Origin: Thermoplasmata archaeon | GTDB lineage: Archaea; Thermoplasmatota; Thermoplasmata; Methanomassiliicoccales; Methanomethylophilaceae | NCBI GenBank assembly: GCA_015063285.1 | Contig: SUST01000008.1 | Span: 1-64,000, forward strand | DNA: 64,000 bases | Reading direction: 5' to 3' | Part shown: positions 16,179-25,015 of the stretch, in pieces | Layout of the letters: each line of letters starts with the position of its first letter | How positions within the stretch are numbered: position 1 is the first letter of the stretch | Translations under genes and position numbers: made by a program | The notes under the pieces: model-generated | What the model saw: only the letters and a program-made list of their open reading frames with translations | Databases searched by the model: none | What the model was told of the DNA's origin: nothing

Positions 16179-16856
16179 TCACTCATCTTCCTCGAAGACG
16201 AAGTCATCGTAGTCCTCGTCATCCTCTTCGAGATCGAGGACGTCGTACCTCTTTTTCCTGATCTTTCCGTAGATCCTGGTGATGTCCCTGGCCTCCGCGA
16301 CACCTTTCTTCACGAGGCTGTGCTTAGTCTTGATCGCATGGATCAGACAGTCAAAATCCTCGAAGGACAGCTGTGTACCGACAACGAACTCGTCGTCGGG
16401 CTCTGCCTCCACCCTGAGGGAGTATGTCCTGTCGTCATCGTTGACGGATACCTTGATGCTGAGGATGTCGAACTGCTTCACCCAGAGCTTCCTGACGTTG
16501 GTAGCCAGGGTCTTCTTCTTCAGTTTCCCGTCAAGTGTGTCGATGTGTGTGACGCAGACCCTCCTGCCGTCGTCGAGGAAGAACTCGTCCTCCTCCTGGA
16601 TGATGTCGTTGCTCTCGATGGTCGTCCTGGTGGTCTCAGAAACGTCTCCGTCGCTGAATACCACGGGGACCTCGATGAGCTCGGGAATCTTGATGGTCTC
16701 CGAGGAGATACGGTTGCATACCGTGCACCTGAATGTGCCCTCTATGGAGGCCTTGCCCATCCTCCCCTTGAGGATCTCGTGCTCGGTCTCCTCATCGCAG
16801 TCGGGACAATCGAAATAGATCGTTTCGGGCATCTCTCTCTTCAACATCTTGATCAC
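16179..16856 (-). CDS. HVO_0476-like archaeal zinc finger protein
   Basis: A 225-residue archaeal protein. Its N-terminal zinc ribbon is made by FDCPDCDEET and, 30 residues later, FRCTVCNRIS (two CxxC pairs), followed by a beta-rich region and a strongly acidic C-terminal tail (DLEEDDEDYDDF). It resembles the archaeal zinc finger family exemplified by HVO_0476 (COG1326); function unknown, perhaps nucleic acid related. The GTG at 16856 overlaps the TGA of the upstream MBL gene (GTGA), so translation is probably coupled. ATG codons at 16847 and 16832 (MPETIYFDC, close to where relatives begin) are alternative starts. Confidence 0.75.
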   Translation of the reverse strand: MIKMLKREMPETIYFDCPDCDEETEHEILKGRMGKASIEGTFRCTVCNRISSETIKIPELIEVPVVFSDGDVSETTRTTIESNDIIQEEDEFFLDDGRRVCVTHIDTLDGKLKKKTLATNVRKLWVKQFDILSIKVSVNDDDRTYSLRVEAEPDDEFVVGTQLSFEDFDCLIHAIKTKHSLVKKGVAEARDITRIYGKIRKKRYDVLDLEEDDEDYDDFVFEEDE

Positions 16857-17431
16857 TGGTCCGCCATGAACGGGAAACCATGTCCCGGTATGACCACATC
16901 TGCGTAGTCCCTTATCTTCTTAATACTTTCCAATGCCTGTTTCTCGTCGGTGTTGAGCTTGGGCGCTATGTTCTTTGTGAAGTTATCTTCCAACGGGACA
17001 GCATCCCCTGCGATGACATAATGCCTGTCAGCATCCACGAACACAGACATCTCCTCTGGACAATGACCTGGCGTGTGCACAAGTTTGACACCCTCGCACA
17101 GTTCGAATACGTCACTGTCCACCACCGTGGCGCCTGGGATCTCTCTATCGGCGCCGCTGTGGACATAGACTTTAGCCTTGGGGAACATGTCCAAATTCTC
17201 GATGTGATCCTCATGGGTGTGGGTCAGAACGACTATGTCCACATCCTTGATGAACACCCCTATCTGCTTGAACGAGGTCTTCAGGAACGGCTTCATGTAC
17301 TTCGTGCTGGGGTCGACCACGATGGTGTGCTTGGGGGTGCGGACCAGAACGGATGTGGAATCCGCCTTGAGTATCTTCCCATCGGGATCGCGCTCGAGAT
17401 AGCCTACCGCCAGGATGTCCAATTGGATCAT
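16853..17431 (-). CDS. MBL-fold metallo-hydrolase
   Basis: A 192-residue metallo-beta-lactamase fold protein with the metal-binding HTHEDHIE (HxHxDH), then HTPGHCPEE, the bridging Asp in YVIAGDAV and the final His in VIPGHGFP. It is likely a cytoplasmic hydrolase of a glyoxalase II-like or unknown ester substrate. I start it at the ATG at 17431 (MIQLDILAVGYL) because a TATA-like TTATAT lies about 25 bases upstream, which fits a leaderless message. A longer reading would run into the divergent HMA gene. It is coupled by a GTGA overlap to the zinc finger gene. Confidence 0.85.
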   Translation of the reverse strand: MIQLDILAVGYLERDPDGKILKADSTSVLVRTPKHTIVVDPSTKYMKPFLKTSFKQIGVFIKDVDIVVLTHTHEDHIENLDMFPKAKVYVHSGADREIPGATVVDSDVFELCEGVKLVHTPGHCPEEMSVFVDADRHYVIAGDAVPLEDNFTKNIAPKLNTDEKQALESIKKIRDYADVVIPGHGFPFMADQ

Positions 17432-17503
17432 AAGGTCGTATAGGCATGGGTGAGATATAACAAGCATGTTGAATTGAAATAACTCCGAAACGATACGGGT
17501 AGC

Positions 17504-17725
17504 ATGAGGATGGTCTTCTTCGTATCGGGACTCACATGTCAGGAATGCGCTGACAAGCTCGAAGCCCATATCCAGAAACAGCCGGGAGTCATCGGTGCAG
17601 CGCTAATGGTCACGGGAAAGTTCGTGATAGAGTGCGAGGAGGATAAGGCGGAGGCCATCGCCAATGAAGTATTGGTATCTGCGCCCAAGGCACAGGGGGC
17701 AGTTGTAGCCAAACGCATCCAATGA
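17504..17725 (+). CDS. CopZ-like HMA metallochaperone
   Basis: A 73-residue HMA domain protein with the metal loop GLTCQECADKLE (CxxC near residues 12-15) and the HMA core around KQPGVIGAALMVTGKF. It should bind Cu(I) or a similar metal and pass it to the ATPase two genes downstream, which has no HMA domain of its own. ATG at 17504, with a second in-frame ATG two codons later. The CsoR gene follows after 39 bases with a separate TATA box. Confidence 0.88.
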   Translation: MRMVFFVSGLTCQECADKLEAHIQKQPGVIGAALMVTGKFVIECEEDKAEAIANEVLVSAPKAQGAVVAKRIQ

Positions 17726-17734
17726 ATGATACTT

Positions 17735-17742
17735 TTTATAAA
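17735..17742 (+). promoter_or_regulatory. TATA box of the csoR-like gene
   Basis: TTTATAAA ends 22 bases before the ATG at 17765, a spacing that fits a leaderless transcript and supports that ATG over the one at 17777. Confidence 0.65.
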
Positions 17743-17764
17743 GAGTGCCGATTAATCACGATTC

Positions 17765-18037
17765 ATGAGAGAGTGTATGGACTCTGAAAACCTGCACAGG
17801 CGCCTCAAGAAGATTAGCGGACAGGTGGCTGCAGTTGACCGTATGATTGACGAGGATGTTCCCTGTGAGGACATCATGATCCAGATCAACGCGATAAAGA
17901 GTGCCATTCACAGCGTTGGCCAGATTGTTCTGGAGGGTCACATTAGGCACTGCGTCAAAGATGGTATAGAGCACGGTGATGCGGAGAAGACCATCGAGGA
18001 GTTCGCCGAAGTCATAAGGCAGTTCTCAAAGCTCTGA
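17765..18037 (+). CDS. csoR: CsoR family copper-sensing repressor
   Basis: A 90-residue all-helical metal-sensing repressor of the CsoR/RcnR (DUF156) family, opening with the basic helix HRRLKKISGQVAAVDRMI. The Cu(I)-binding triad C-H-C is present at Cys34, His59 and Cys63, with exactly the spacing (25 and 29) of the known CsoR triad, which argues for copper rather than nickel or cobalt. It should leave DNA when Cu(I) binds. The gene lies between the CopZ-like gene and the ATPase, and a CsoR-like box is found directly after it in front of the ATPase. Confidence 0.92.
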   Translation: MRECMDSENLHRRLKKISGQVAAVDRMIDEDVPCEDIMIQINAIKSAIHSVGQIVLEGHIRHCVKDGIEHGDAEKTIEEFAEVIRQFSKL

Positions 18038-18058
18038 TTTTGAAGAGTATTTATACCC

Positions 18059-18076
18059 TATACCCCCTATGGTATA
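18059..18076. promoter_or_regulatory. CsoR operator overlapping the ATPase promoter
   Basis: An 18-base site with perfect 6-base arms TATACC and GGTATA around a CCCTAT centre, closely like the GC-centred TATACCC-type boxes bound by CsoR. A TATA-like TTTATACC (18050-18057) lies immediately upstream, so bound CsoR would block the start region of the ATPase transcript. Confidence 0.8.
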
Positions 18077-18089
18077 GCGGTAATGTAAA

Positions 18090-19940
18090 TTGACGTTAGT
18101 GGATACTTTCAAGTCCGAATGGATCGCATTGACAACAATCGGAATATGCATTGTTTTGGTATTACTGGCAGCTATTTTTTCAGATCTATGGTTCCTGCCG
18201 ATCGTCGCTACGTTGATGTGCAGTATCACCATTATAAAGGAGATCATCTCAGACATCCGCAGGAGCGAGATCTCGGCAGTGATGCTTGCCACTGCAGCCC
18301 TGATAGCAGGACTCATTCTCGGCGAGTACATAATCGCGGCTGAGATTGCAATAGTGATAGCCATCGGAAGCCTTTTGGAGACCGTGGTGGCTGACCATGC
18401 CACATCCAGCATTCAAGCTCTCGGTAAGGTGAAGACGCAAAGGGCTCACGTGATAAACGGGAACAATATCTACAACCTTCCTCTCGAAGACGTCAGAGTC
18501 GGTAAGCACATCCGCGTCTATCCAGGTGAGATAATACCCCTAGATGGTATAATCATCCAAGGGGACACTTCCGTTGACAAATCGATTATGACCGGCGAGT
18601 CCATCCCTGTCGACGCTGGTATAGGTGATGAAGTGTTCTCAGGCACCTGCAACCTCAACGGGACCATCGATGTAGAGGTCACCAGATGTGATGCGGACGG
18701 CATGCTAGGTCACATGTCGTCTCTGCTCAAATATGCCGATGCAGGAAAGAACAGGATAGTTGGAGCAGCCGACAGGTGGGCAAAGTACATTCTTGTGGTT
18801 GCAGCCGTTCTGACCGTCGGTACCTGCCTGATCACAGATGACCTGCGCCGCGGAATGACCATCATGATGGTCCTGTGTCCCTGTGCATTCGTCCTGGCTA
18901 CCCCTGCCGGAATCATGGCGGCCGCCATGAACATGGATAAGAACAACGTTCTTCTGAAGGAACCTTCTTCGATCGAAGGGATGAACAAAGTGGACATGAT
19001 CCTCTTCGACAAGACCGGCACTCTGACCTCTGGAGTCATCCATTCCCTTGGATTCACAAACGTTTCAGAAGATATGTCCTCTGAGAGAATAGTAGGACTC
19101 GTTGCATCGCTGGAATCCCGTTCTGAGCATCCACTTGGGATGGCCATCTCAGCGGATTACGAACAGATCGGACATGTCGAAGAATTCACGGACATACCTG
19201 GAAAGGGTGTGAAGGGAATCGTTGACGGCATCCGCATAGCGGCCGGGAACGCCGACCTCATGTCTTCCGAATCACCGATAGGGTTAGAGAATGCCATGGC
19301 GGCTACGAAGGAATCTTCCTGCACCATAGTGTATATAGGTATCGACGACAGATGCGTCGGATTCTTCAGTCTTGAGGACACTTTGAAAGAATGCGCACAT
19401 TCCACCGTAGAGGAATTGGAGGGAGAGGGACTCAATACCGTCATGCTCACAGGGGACAGCAAGGTCGTGGCCCAGAAGACCGCAGATCGCTTGGGGATCG
19501 ATCTCATCGTTTGGGATTGCAAACCGGAGACCAAACTCAGTTCCGTGGAAGAGTTCGAAAGGACCGGCCGCACATGCATGCTCGGAGACGGTATGAACGA
19601 CGCTCCGTCGTTGGGAAGAGCGACCGTCGGAGTATCGATGGGGATCATGGGCAACGATGTGTCCGTGAAGGCATCGGACATTGTGCTGCTGAATGATGAC
19701 ATCTCGAAGATCCCGGGAGTCTACAGGCTGTGCAAACGTTCCGTGAAGACGATATTTGCCAGCGTCATAATCGCAATGATCATCAGCGTCGCAGGTGCGG
19801 TCTTGGCCATATCGGGAACTGTGGACCCAATCATGGTCTCAACGGTGCACATCACCAGCTCCGGCATAGTGATGCTGGCCGCATCGACGCTGCTCTGGGC
19901 GAAGATATGGTCTCCCGAATATCAGGGCAAGAATCAATAA
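18090..19940 (+). CDS. P1B-type heavy metal ATPase, probably copper
   Basis: A 616-residue metal-pumping ATPase: four N-terminal membrane segments, MTGESIP in the actuator domain, the CPC metal site in MVLCPCAFVLATP, DKTGTLT, the P1B mark SEHPLG, TGDSK, and GDGMNDAPSLG. The last membrane segment reads VSTVHITSSGIVML, not the Zn/Cd pattern of the pump at 2494. With CsoR and CopZ neighbours, Cu(I) export is the best reading. It lacks an N-terminal HMA domain. The start is uncertain: a TTG at 18090 or a GTG at 18099, both just downstream of the promoter and its CsoR box, which implies a leader of only a few bases. The methyltransferase gene follows at 22 bases. Confidence 0.9.
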   Translation: MTLVDTFKSEWIALTTIGICIVLVLLAAIFSDLWFLPIVATLMCSITIIKEIISDIRRSEISAVMLATAALIAGLILGEYIIAAEIAIVIAIGSLLETVVADHATSSIQALGKVKTQRAHVINGNNIYNLPLEDVRVGKHIRVYPGEIIPLDGIIIQGDTSVDKSIMTGESIPVDAGIGDEVFSGTCNLNGTIDVEVTRCDADGMLGHMSSLLKYADAGKNRIVGAADRWAKYILVVAAVLTVGTCLITDDLRRGMTIMMVLCPCAFVLATPAGIMAAAMNMDKNNVLLKEPSSIEGMNKVDMILFDKTGTLTSGVIHSLGFTNVSEDMSSERIVGLVASLESRSEHPLGMAISADYEQIGHVEEFTDIPGKGVKGIVDGIRIAAGNADLMSSESPIGLENAMAATKESSCTIVYIGIDDRCVGFFSLEDTLKECAHSTVEELEGEGLNTVMLTGDSKVVAQKTADRLGIDLIVWDCKPETKLSSVEEFERTGRTCMLGDGMNDAPSLGRATVGVSMGIMGNDVSVKASDIVLLNDDISKIPGVYRLCKRSVKTIFASVIIAMIISVAGAVLAISGTVDPIMVSTVHITSSGIVMLAASTLLWAKIWSPEYQGKNQ

Positions 19941-19961
19941 GCGGGCGGTACATCCACCATC

Positions 19962-20534
19962 ATGGAATACGATCCCGAGATACGCATCGAGAGCGACCCC
20001 GACGTCTATCCGCCTTCGGACGACAGCATCCTCTTCATCCAATCGTTGGATGTGAAGGAAGGGGAGAAGGTACTCGAGATCGGATGCGGTTCGGGAGTGG
20101 TCTCCATACACTGCGCCAAGAACGGATGCGATGTCACCTGCGGCGACATAAACCCGAAGGCCGTGGAGCTGACAAGGAGGAACGCTGAACTGAACGGCGT
20201 ATCGCTGGATGTCCATGAGACCGACGTCTATTCCGATATCAAAGACAGGTTCGATACCATCTTATTCAACCTGCCTTACCTTCCCGTCGATGAGGACGGC
20301 CTCTTGGCAAGGTCTTGGTCTGGAGGGCCTGACGGACTAGGTCCCCTCCCCGACCTCCTTGAAGGAGCGCCGGAGCACCTGACGGGAAACGGCAGGATAG
20401 TTATCGTCATCTCTTCCCTGATGGACACCCAGGCTCTCTGGGACCTCCTGGATAGATATGAAGTATCGACATTGGGTGAGCTCAAACTGTTCTTCGAGAA
20501 ACTAGCCGTATTGCAGATCAAATCAAAAGCGTGA
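19962..20534 (+). CDS. HemK/Mtq2-type methyltransferase
   Basis: A 190-residue class I methyltransferase with motif I VLEIGCGSGVVS and the NLPYLP motif typical of N5-glutamine (HemK/PrmC/Mtq2) methyltransferases. Near the N-terminus it has VYPPSDDSILF, also a family block. Archaeal and eukaryotic homologues methylate the GGQ motif of the class I release factor together with a Trm112-like partner; this is the expected role here. It is a short form without the bacterial N-terminal domain. ATG at 19962, 21 bases after the ATPase stop codon. Confidence 0.88.
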   Translation: MEYDPEIRIESDPDVYPPSDDSILFIQSLDVKEGEKVLEIGCGSGVVSIHCAKNGCDVTCGDINPKAVELTRRNAELNGVSLDVHETDVYSDIKDRFDTILFNLPYLPVDEDGLLARSWSGGPDGLGPLPDLLEGAPEHLTGNGRIVIVISSLMDTQALWDLLDRYEVSTLGELKLFFEKLAVLQIKSKA

Positions 20535-20625
20535 ATGATTCGTTCTACTAATCACTGGTCTGGATGACATAGTGATCCTCAACAATGGACAGTCTGGTAC
20601 AGTGATAGCGAGGTGAGAACACACA

Positions 20626-21608
20626 TCAGGATTGTGAGATCTTCGTCCTCACATTGTCTCTGATATCCTCAGGTACTAATGCCAAGGCATCATCGAGTGT
20701 CCAGCCTTTCTCAACAAGCGTTTGTACAGTCTTCAAGTAATCCTCAACCTTCTGCTGTACTTGTTGCTGTACCTGTTGCTGTACCTGATCGGAAGTGAAC
20801 AGCCCATTCTCTTCCATATAATCCTACATGCGATCGCACATTATCTCTTCGTCCAATGTTGTATCATCGATGATCATGGAAAGCTTAGTCACCCCTTTGA
20901 TTAGATATTCTGATTTCTCAATATTATAGTATTCTCCTAGAAGTCTGATACGTTCAGAAGCATCGATATTCCTTGTAAATAGGATATTTAACAGGCCCAA
21001 CATACCATCTTTGAAGTCAAATCTATCGCCTATGTTAACCTCTATGATTTCCATCAGATTACAATTGCTGTCGTTTGAAGTGTTATTCCCATAAATTGTA
21101 TCTGCTACCATATGATGCCTGACTATCGAATTCATAGAATCCTTACGGGAGAAAGCATCAACCAGATACTATACACCTTATTCATCTTCTCATAATGCTC
21201 ACCCTTGAAGTATTTGCCCTTCTGGTCATGGATCATAGTTGAAGTGTAGTACAAGGCACGGTTTCCCATAGGGTAGCCAAGTCTCCTCTTTGCCTGTCCC
21301 TCCAAATTAACTTCAATGTTTATAGGTTGATTTCCAGGTATCCTCAATTCAAATAGAACATCAAGCCTTATCCCTGAGCCGTCAGGAGTTGGCAATTCCT
21401 GCTCCAACTTAATGATTCTATCCCCTTCCTTCTCCAACGGAAGATAACTTTTGATCACTTCCGGTTCAAGACCATTCAGTTCGGTAATAAGCGGACCTAA
21501 CGTGTGCGATAATATATCGGCCAGAGACATTACTTCTTTGAAAGCATTGTCTAATTTGTTATTCCTCAGTGTTTCCTTTTCATCAATACTGTCATTTCCC
21601 ACTACCAT
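20626..21608 (-). pseudogene. PD-(D/E)XK (Rpn/transposase-like) nuclease, broken by a frameshift and an in-frame TAG
   Basis: Read from 21608 downward, the protein starts MVVGNDSIDEKET and contains the nuclease core RLDVLFEL followed by INIEVNLEGQ, as in the Rpn recombination-promoting nuclease / putative transposase family. The frame stops at 21132, and the same protein resumes one frame over (KDSMNSIVRHHMVADT) near 21135-21145. That frame meets a TAG at 20824-20826 and, still in frame, continues with DYMEENGLF, a QVQQ repeat and a helical tail to the TGA at 20626. The TAG could be a nonsense mutation or could be read as pyrrolysine. With the frameshift included, decay is the simpler reading. 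The start at 21608 (GGAG upstream) is tentative; 21674 is possible. Confidence 0.7.
20753..20788. repeat. Three tandem 12-bp units in the nuclease gene tail
   Basis: The unit TGCTGTACCTGT is repeated three times, with a single base change in the first copy (TT for CT) and one in the last. On the minus strand it encodes QVQQ repeats of a helical C-terminal tail, typical of variable tails in this nuclease family. Confidence 0.8.
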
Positions 21609-21704
21609 TCTCGCAACTCCGAAGAATCGTTGGGAGATGATGCTATAATGCCATATTAGATTGTGAGCCGACATTCTAAGGTCTAGGGATGTGTGGTGAA
21701 TACA

Positions 21705-21733
21705 GAAAAATATGCCTCCGGTCACCCGGAGGC
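21705..21733 (-). terminator. Intrinsic terminator of gatDE
   Basis: The 8-bp stem GCCTCCGG/CCGGAGGC with a 4-base loop (21714-21733) lies 10 bases after the gatE stop on the minus strand and is followed there by ATATTTTTCT. Confidence 0.75.
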
Positions 21734-21742
21734 TTTGTAGTT

Positions 21743-23611
21743 TCAAAGGACTTTCTTGATGGCTTCGGAAAGAAGCTGGTTGGCCTGCTTTCCGTCGATC
21801 TTTCCCCTCAGTGCACCCATGACTGGGCCCATGAGTCCACCGATCGCCGCCATGCCCTTCTCCTTGACGAAGTCGATACGCTCATTGACGATCTGCTCGA
21901 TGATCTTCCTGGCCTCATCAGAGTCGACTGCCTCCAATCCGAGCTTCTTGATTGCTGCCTCGGCATCGGTGCCGTTGGCCATCTCCCTCAGTAATTTGGG
22001 CAGAGCCTCCTTCGCGAAGCGGTTCTGCTTGAGCATATCGAACACTTGGATGAGGTCGTCATCGGTGAGAGCGGTAGTGTCGATTCCGTCGTGCTCCATC
22101 TCGCTGTAGATGTTGAGGAACACCGTTGCGGCTACCGTAGCGAGGTCCTTGTTGCCTGATATGATCTTCTCGAAGCTCTCGTCATAGGACTCCCTGACAA
22201 GCTGCCTTGCCTGCTGGGCGTTGATTCCGTAGTCCTTCACGAGCCTCTCCTGGATCTGCTCGGGGAACTCCGGCATGTTGGCCTTGATCCTGTCCAGCCT
22301 CTCCTGCATGATGGTGATCGGAGGGACATCGGTCTCGGGATACATCCTGGCGGCTCCCGGCAGAGGCCTGGAGTACTTGGTGGTACCGTCTGGAAGCGGG
22401 TCCCTTGTCTCTTCGGGAACACCGATAAGACCCTGGTTGGCCCTTCCTACGGCGACCTCCAATGCCTCAGTGGCCTTCTTCTCCTTCGCTGCGCAGATGA
22501 CGAATGCATCGAACTCCCCGGTCATTCCGAGGTAGTTCCTCAGCTCGTCGACGTACATCTGCTCGATGCCGTAGTTAGGCAGCTCATCCGAATGGAAGAT
22601 TCCCTTGACGCCTTTGGTCCTTGCGTATCCAGCCATCTCGGAACCGAGCCTGAGGGTCTTGTTATCACCGTTCATGACACCGGCGAATCCGGGAAGCCTT
22701 ACGGCGATGACCTTTCCCTTGTCGTCCAGTGCGCCCTTGATGACCTTGGACTCGCACGTCTTGAAGATCTCGGTCACATCGACTGGTTCGAAGGGAACGG
22801 CCTTCGTTCCCCTATCCCTCAGGATATCCCTGACGCGGATGAGCATCTTCTGCCTGTTGACCTCGTTCCTTACGTAATCGGGAATGAGCTTCAAGTCTCC
22901 GACTCCCTTGAGCTCGATACGTGCTCCGCCGGGGATTGAGATGTTGAGGTCCTGACGTATGGTTCCCAGTCCTCTCTTGACCCTCCTGGTGGCCCTGAGC
23001 AGGGTACCGAGTCTGAATGCGACCTCCATGACCTCTTCAGGTGTCCTCATGTCTGGTCCGGTTGCGACCTCGATCAGAGGTATTCCCAAACGATCGGTCC
23101 TCCAGAGGACCTCGCTGGTGTTCGCCTCGACCTTACGGCTTGCATCCTCTTCCAGACAGACGGACAGAATCGAAATCTTCCTGTCGCCGACATCGACGGA
23201 ACCGTCTGTGGCGATCAGTGCCGTCCTCTGGAAACCGGATGTGTCCGATCCGTCGACGACGATCTTCCTCATGTAGTGGATCTCATCTATGATGTTCGCT
23301 CCGAGCATCTCGGAGAATGTGAGCGCGATGTCCATCGCATCCGGATTGCACTCGTGCGGGGGCTCTTCGTCCAACTCGACGAGACAAGAGGATCCCTGAC
23401 AGCACTGGTATCTGTAACCCAGGTGCTTCTGGAACTGCATGAGCGCCGCTCTGTCGATCTCTCCCATCTCGGATGTGGTGGGCCTCTGCCTCCTGTAGAT
23501 GGCCCCGGTCCCCTCCTCGTGGAGTACGCTGTCGCATGAGCAGAACAGCTTCTTTGTATCGAGCTGCTGGTGGATCTCGATACCACACATCATCTCGTAA
23601 TCCTCAGACAT
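21743..23611 (-). CDS. gatE: Glu-tRNA(Gln) amidotransferase subunit E
   Basis: A 622-residue subunit of the archaeal amidotransferase that converts Glu-tRNA(Gln) to Gln-tRNA(Gln). It opens with CGIEIHQQLDTKKLFCSC, the GatB/GatE catalytic cradle, followed by the kinase-like domain (LEEDASRK). An AspRS-like insertion begins near residue 270, and the YqeY-like tail runs to the end (GGLMGPVMGALRGKIDG). GatE phosphorylates the glutamyl group and GatD supplies ammonia from glutamine. Its start overlaps the end of gatD by 8 bases. The pairing with GatD is specific to archaea. Confidence 0.97.
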   Translation of the reverse strand: MSEDYEMMCGIEIHQQLDTKKLFCSCDSVLHEEGTGAIYRRQRPTTSEMGEIDRAALMQFQKHLGYRYQCCQGSSCLVELDEEPPHECNPDAMDIALTFSEMLGANIIDEIHYMRKIVVDGSDTSGFQRTALIATDGSVDVGDRKISILSVCLEEDASRKVEANTSEVLWRTDRLGIPLIEVATGPDMRTPEEVMEVAFRLGTLLRATRRVKRGLGTIRQDLNISIPGGARIELKGVGDLKLIPDYVRNEVNRQKMLIRVRDILRDRGTKAVPFEPVDVTEIFKTCESKVIKGALDDKGKVIAVRLPGFAGVMNGDNKTLRLGSEMAGYARTKGVKGIFHSDELPNYGIEQMYVDELRNYLGMTGEFDAFVICAAKEKKATEALEVAVGRANQGLIGVPEETRDPLPDGTTKYSRPLPGAARMYPETDVPPITIMQERLDRIKANMPEFPEQIQERLVKDYGINAQQARQLVRESYDESFEKIISGNKDLATVAATVFLNIYSEMEHDGIDTTALTDDDLIQVFDMLKQNRFAKEALPKLLREMANGTDAEAAIKKLGLEAVDSDEARKIIEQIVNERIDFVKEKGMAAIGGLMGPVMGALRGKIDGKQANQLLSEAIKKVL

Positions 23612-24899
23612 CGATGGTCCTCCTGTCGCTCATCTCGCCTGCAAGAGGCGTCATCATGACTTTCTTCGCCTCTTCGGGAGAAGAAGTGTTGGCCAGAGCC
23701 CACATGAGTTTCACGTAGGCGGTCTCGGGGAGCATATCCCAAACCGTAATCACTCCTGCTGAAAGCATGTCCCTTCCGGTGTTGTAGACGTTCAGGTTCG
23801 TCCTTCCGTTGAGGCACTGGGAGGTCATGACTATGACCGTTCCGTTGTCGCATGCCTTCTTCAGAAGAGGGACCATGTTGGAGTTCACGTGTCCCAATCC
23901 GGAACCGGCTATGACAATCCCTTTGGACTTCATGAAGATGTCCTCGAACAGCGCGGGATCCATACCAGGATAGTACTGGAGCAGAACGCATGACTTCTCC
24001 ATGGCGTTCTTCACCGTGACCTCTCCGGAGGTCACATCGTGACCCTCGATATGCATGTCTATCTTCCCGTCCTTGTCTATGTGTGCGACGGGCAGCACGT
24101 TGATGGAGTGGAATGCATCACGCCTGGAGGTGTGCATCTTCCTTACCCTTGTACCGATGTGGACTGCGAAGGAATCATCTCCGGAGGTGTCATGCATGAT
24201 GACGTATACTCCGGACTTCTTTCCCTTGACGCAGAACCTGGCGCATGCCATCAGATTGCTGGATGCATCTGAGGAGGGACGGTCGGACGATCTCTGCGCA
24301 CCGACCAATACGACCGGTTTCGGAACATCTCCGAGCATGAACGACAGTGCGGCAGCGGTGTATCCCATGGTATCAGTTCCGTGGGGGATGATTATACCGT
24401 CGGCTCCGTTGTCGATCTGCTTCTTGACCTCGTCGGCCAGCTGCTGCCAGTGGTCGACATCCATGTTCTCCGAGAATATGGAGAAGAGAACGGTCGCATC
24501 CACATTGGCGATCTCCCTGATCTCGGGGACCGCGTTGACCATGTCCGATGTGGACAATGCGGGGTGAACCGCTCCGGTCCTGTAATCCACATAGGATGCG
24601 ATAGTTCCTCCGGTACCGATGAGCACAAGCTTGGGGAGTCCCTTCTGGAATTCCACTGGAGTCTCCTTCCTGACCCTCTCCACGGGCTTCTCAAGGACTT
24701 CGATCTTGGTCTCGGGTGTGATCCTGATACCGACGTTGTATCCGCTCTTGACCTTGATGATCAGTACGTCGGGTGCGCTGAACTCGTGGTGGGGCATCAG
24801 TGTTCCCACGGAGTTCCTGCCATCCTTGGTGACGGATAACTTGGACCCCTCGACTGCGCCGAGGGCTTCCAGCTGCTTTGAAAGCGAATCTGAGTACAT
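23604..24899 (-). CDS. gatD: Glu-tRNA(Gln) amidotransferase subunit D
   Basis: A 431-residue asparaginase-like glutaminase subunit. The N-terminal beta-barrel domain is followed by the asparaginase core, with the nucleophile Thr in LVLIGTGGTIASYVDY and the second catalytic block HGTDTMGYTAAALSF. Later blocks are VLVGAQRSSDRPSSDA and GSGLGHVN. It releases ammonia for GatE. I start it at the ATG at 24899 (MYSDSLSKQL); a TATA-like AATATATTTTAG lies about 30-40 bases upstream. An upstream extension of 26 residues is unlikely. hypB diverges from the same intergenic region. Confidence 0.95.
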   Translation of the reverse strand: MYSDSLSKQLEALGAVEGSKLSVTKDGRNSVGTLMPHHEFSAPDVLIIKVKSGYNVGIRITPETKIEVLEKPVERVRKETPVEFQKGLPKLVLIGTGGTIASYVDYRTGAVHPALSTSDMVNAVPEIREIANVDATVLFSIFSENMDVDHWQQLADEVKKQIDNGADGIIIPHGTDTMGYTAAALSFMLGDVPKPVVLVGAQRSSDRPSSDASSNLMACARFCVKGKKSGVYVIMHDTSGDDSFAVHIGTRVRKMHTSRRDAFHSINVLPVAHIDKDGKIDMHIEGHDVTSGEVTVKNAMEKSCVLLQYYPGMDPALFEDIFMKSKGIVIAGSGLGHVNSNMVPLLKKACDNGTVIVMTSQCLNGRTNLNVYNTGRDMLSAGVITVWDMLPETAYVKLMWALANTSSPEEAKKVMMTPLAGEMSDRRTIDV

Positions 24900-25015
24900 G
24901 CTGTTCGGGAAACGATATCCGTGACTGTCTAAAATATATTGCGTGCGCGGGGGCGCTGTGAGAGCTTCCGTACGCAATAGTTACCCTTATTATCAGACAA
25001 GGGATATGACCAGAC

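Noticed and set aside
17432-17569. A longer N-terminus for the MBL gene at 16853
   Set aside because: It would overlap the divergent HMA gene, while the ATG at 17431 has a TATA-like element at the right distance.
20753-20788. A CRISPR-like repeat array
   Set aside because: Only three contiguous 12-bp units without spacers; they encode a QVQQ tail. No CRISPR array or cas gene is visible in the window.
20626-21608. The nuclease gene as an active mobile element with ends
   Set aside because: I found no terminal inverted repeats or target duplications around it; the family is Rpn/PD-(D/E)XK-like and need not be a transposon.
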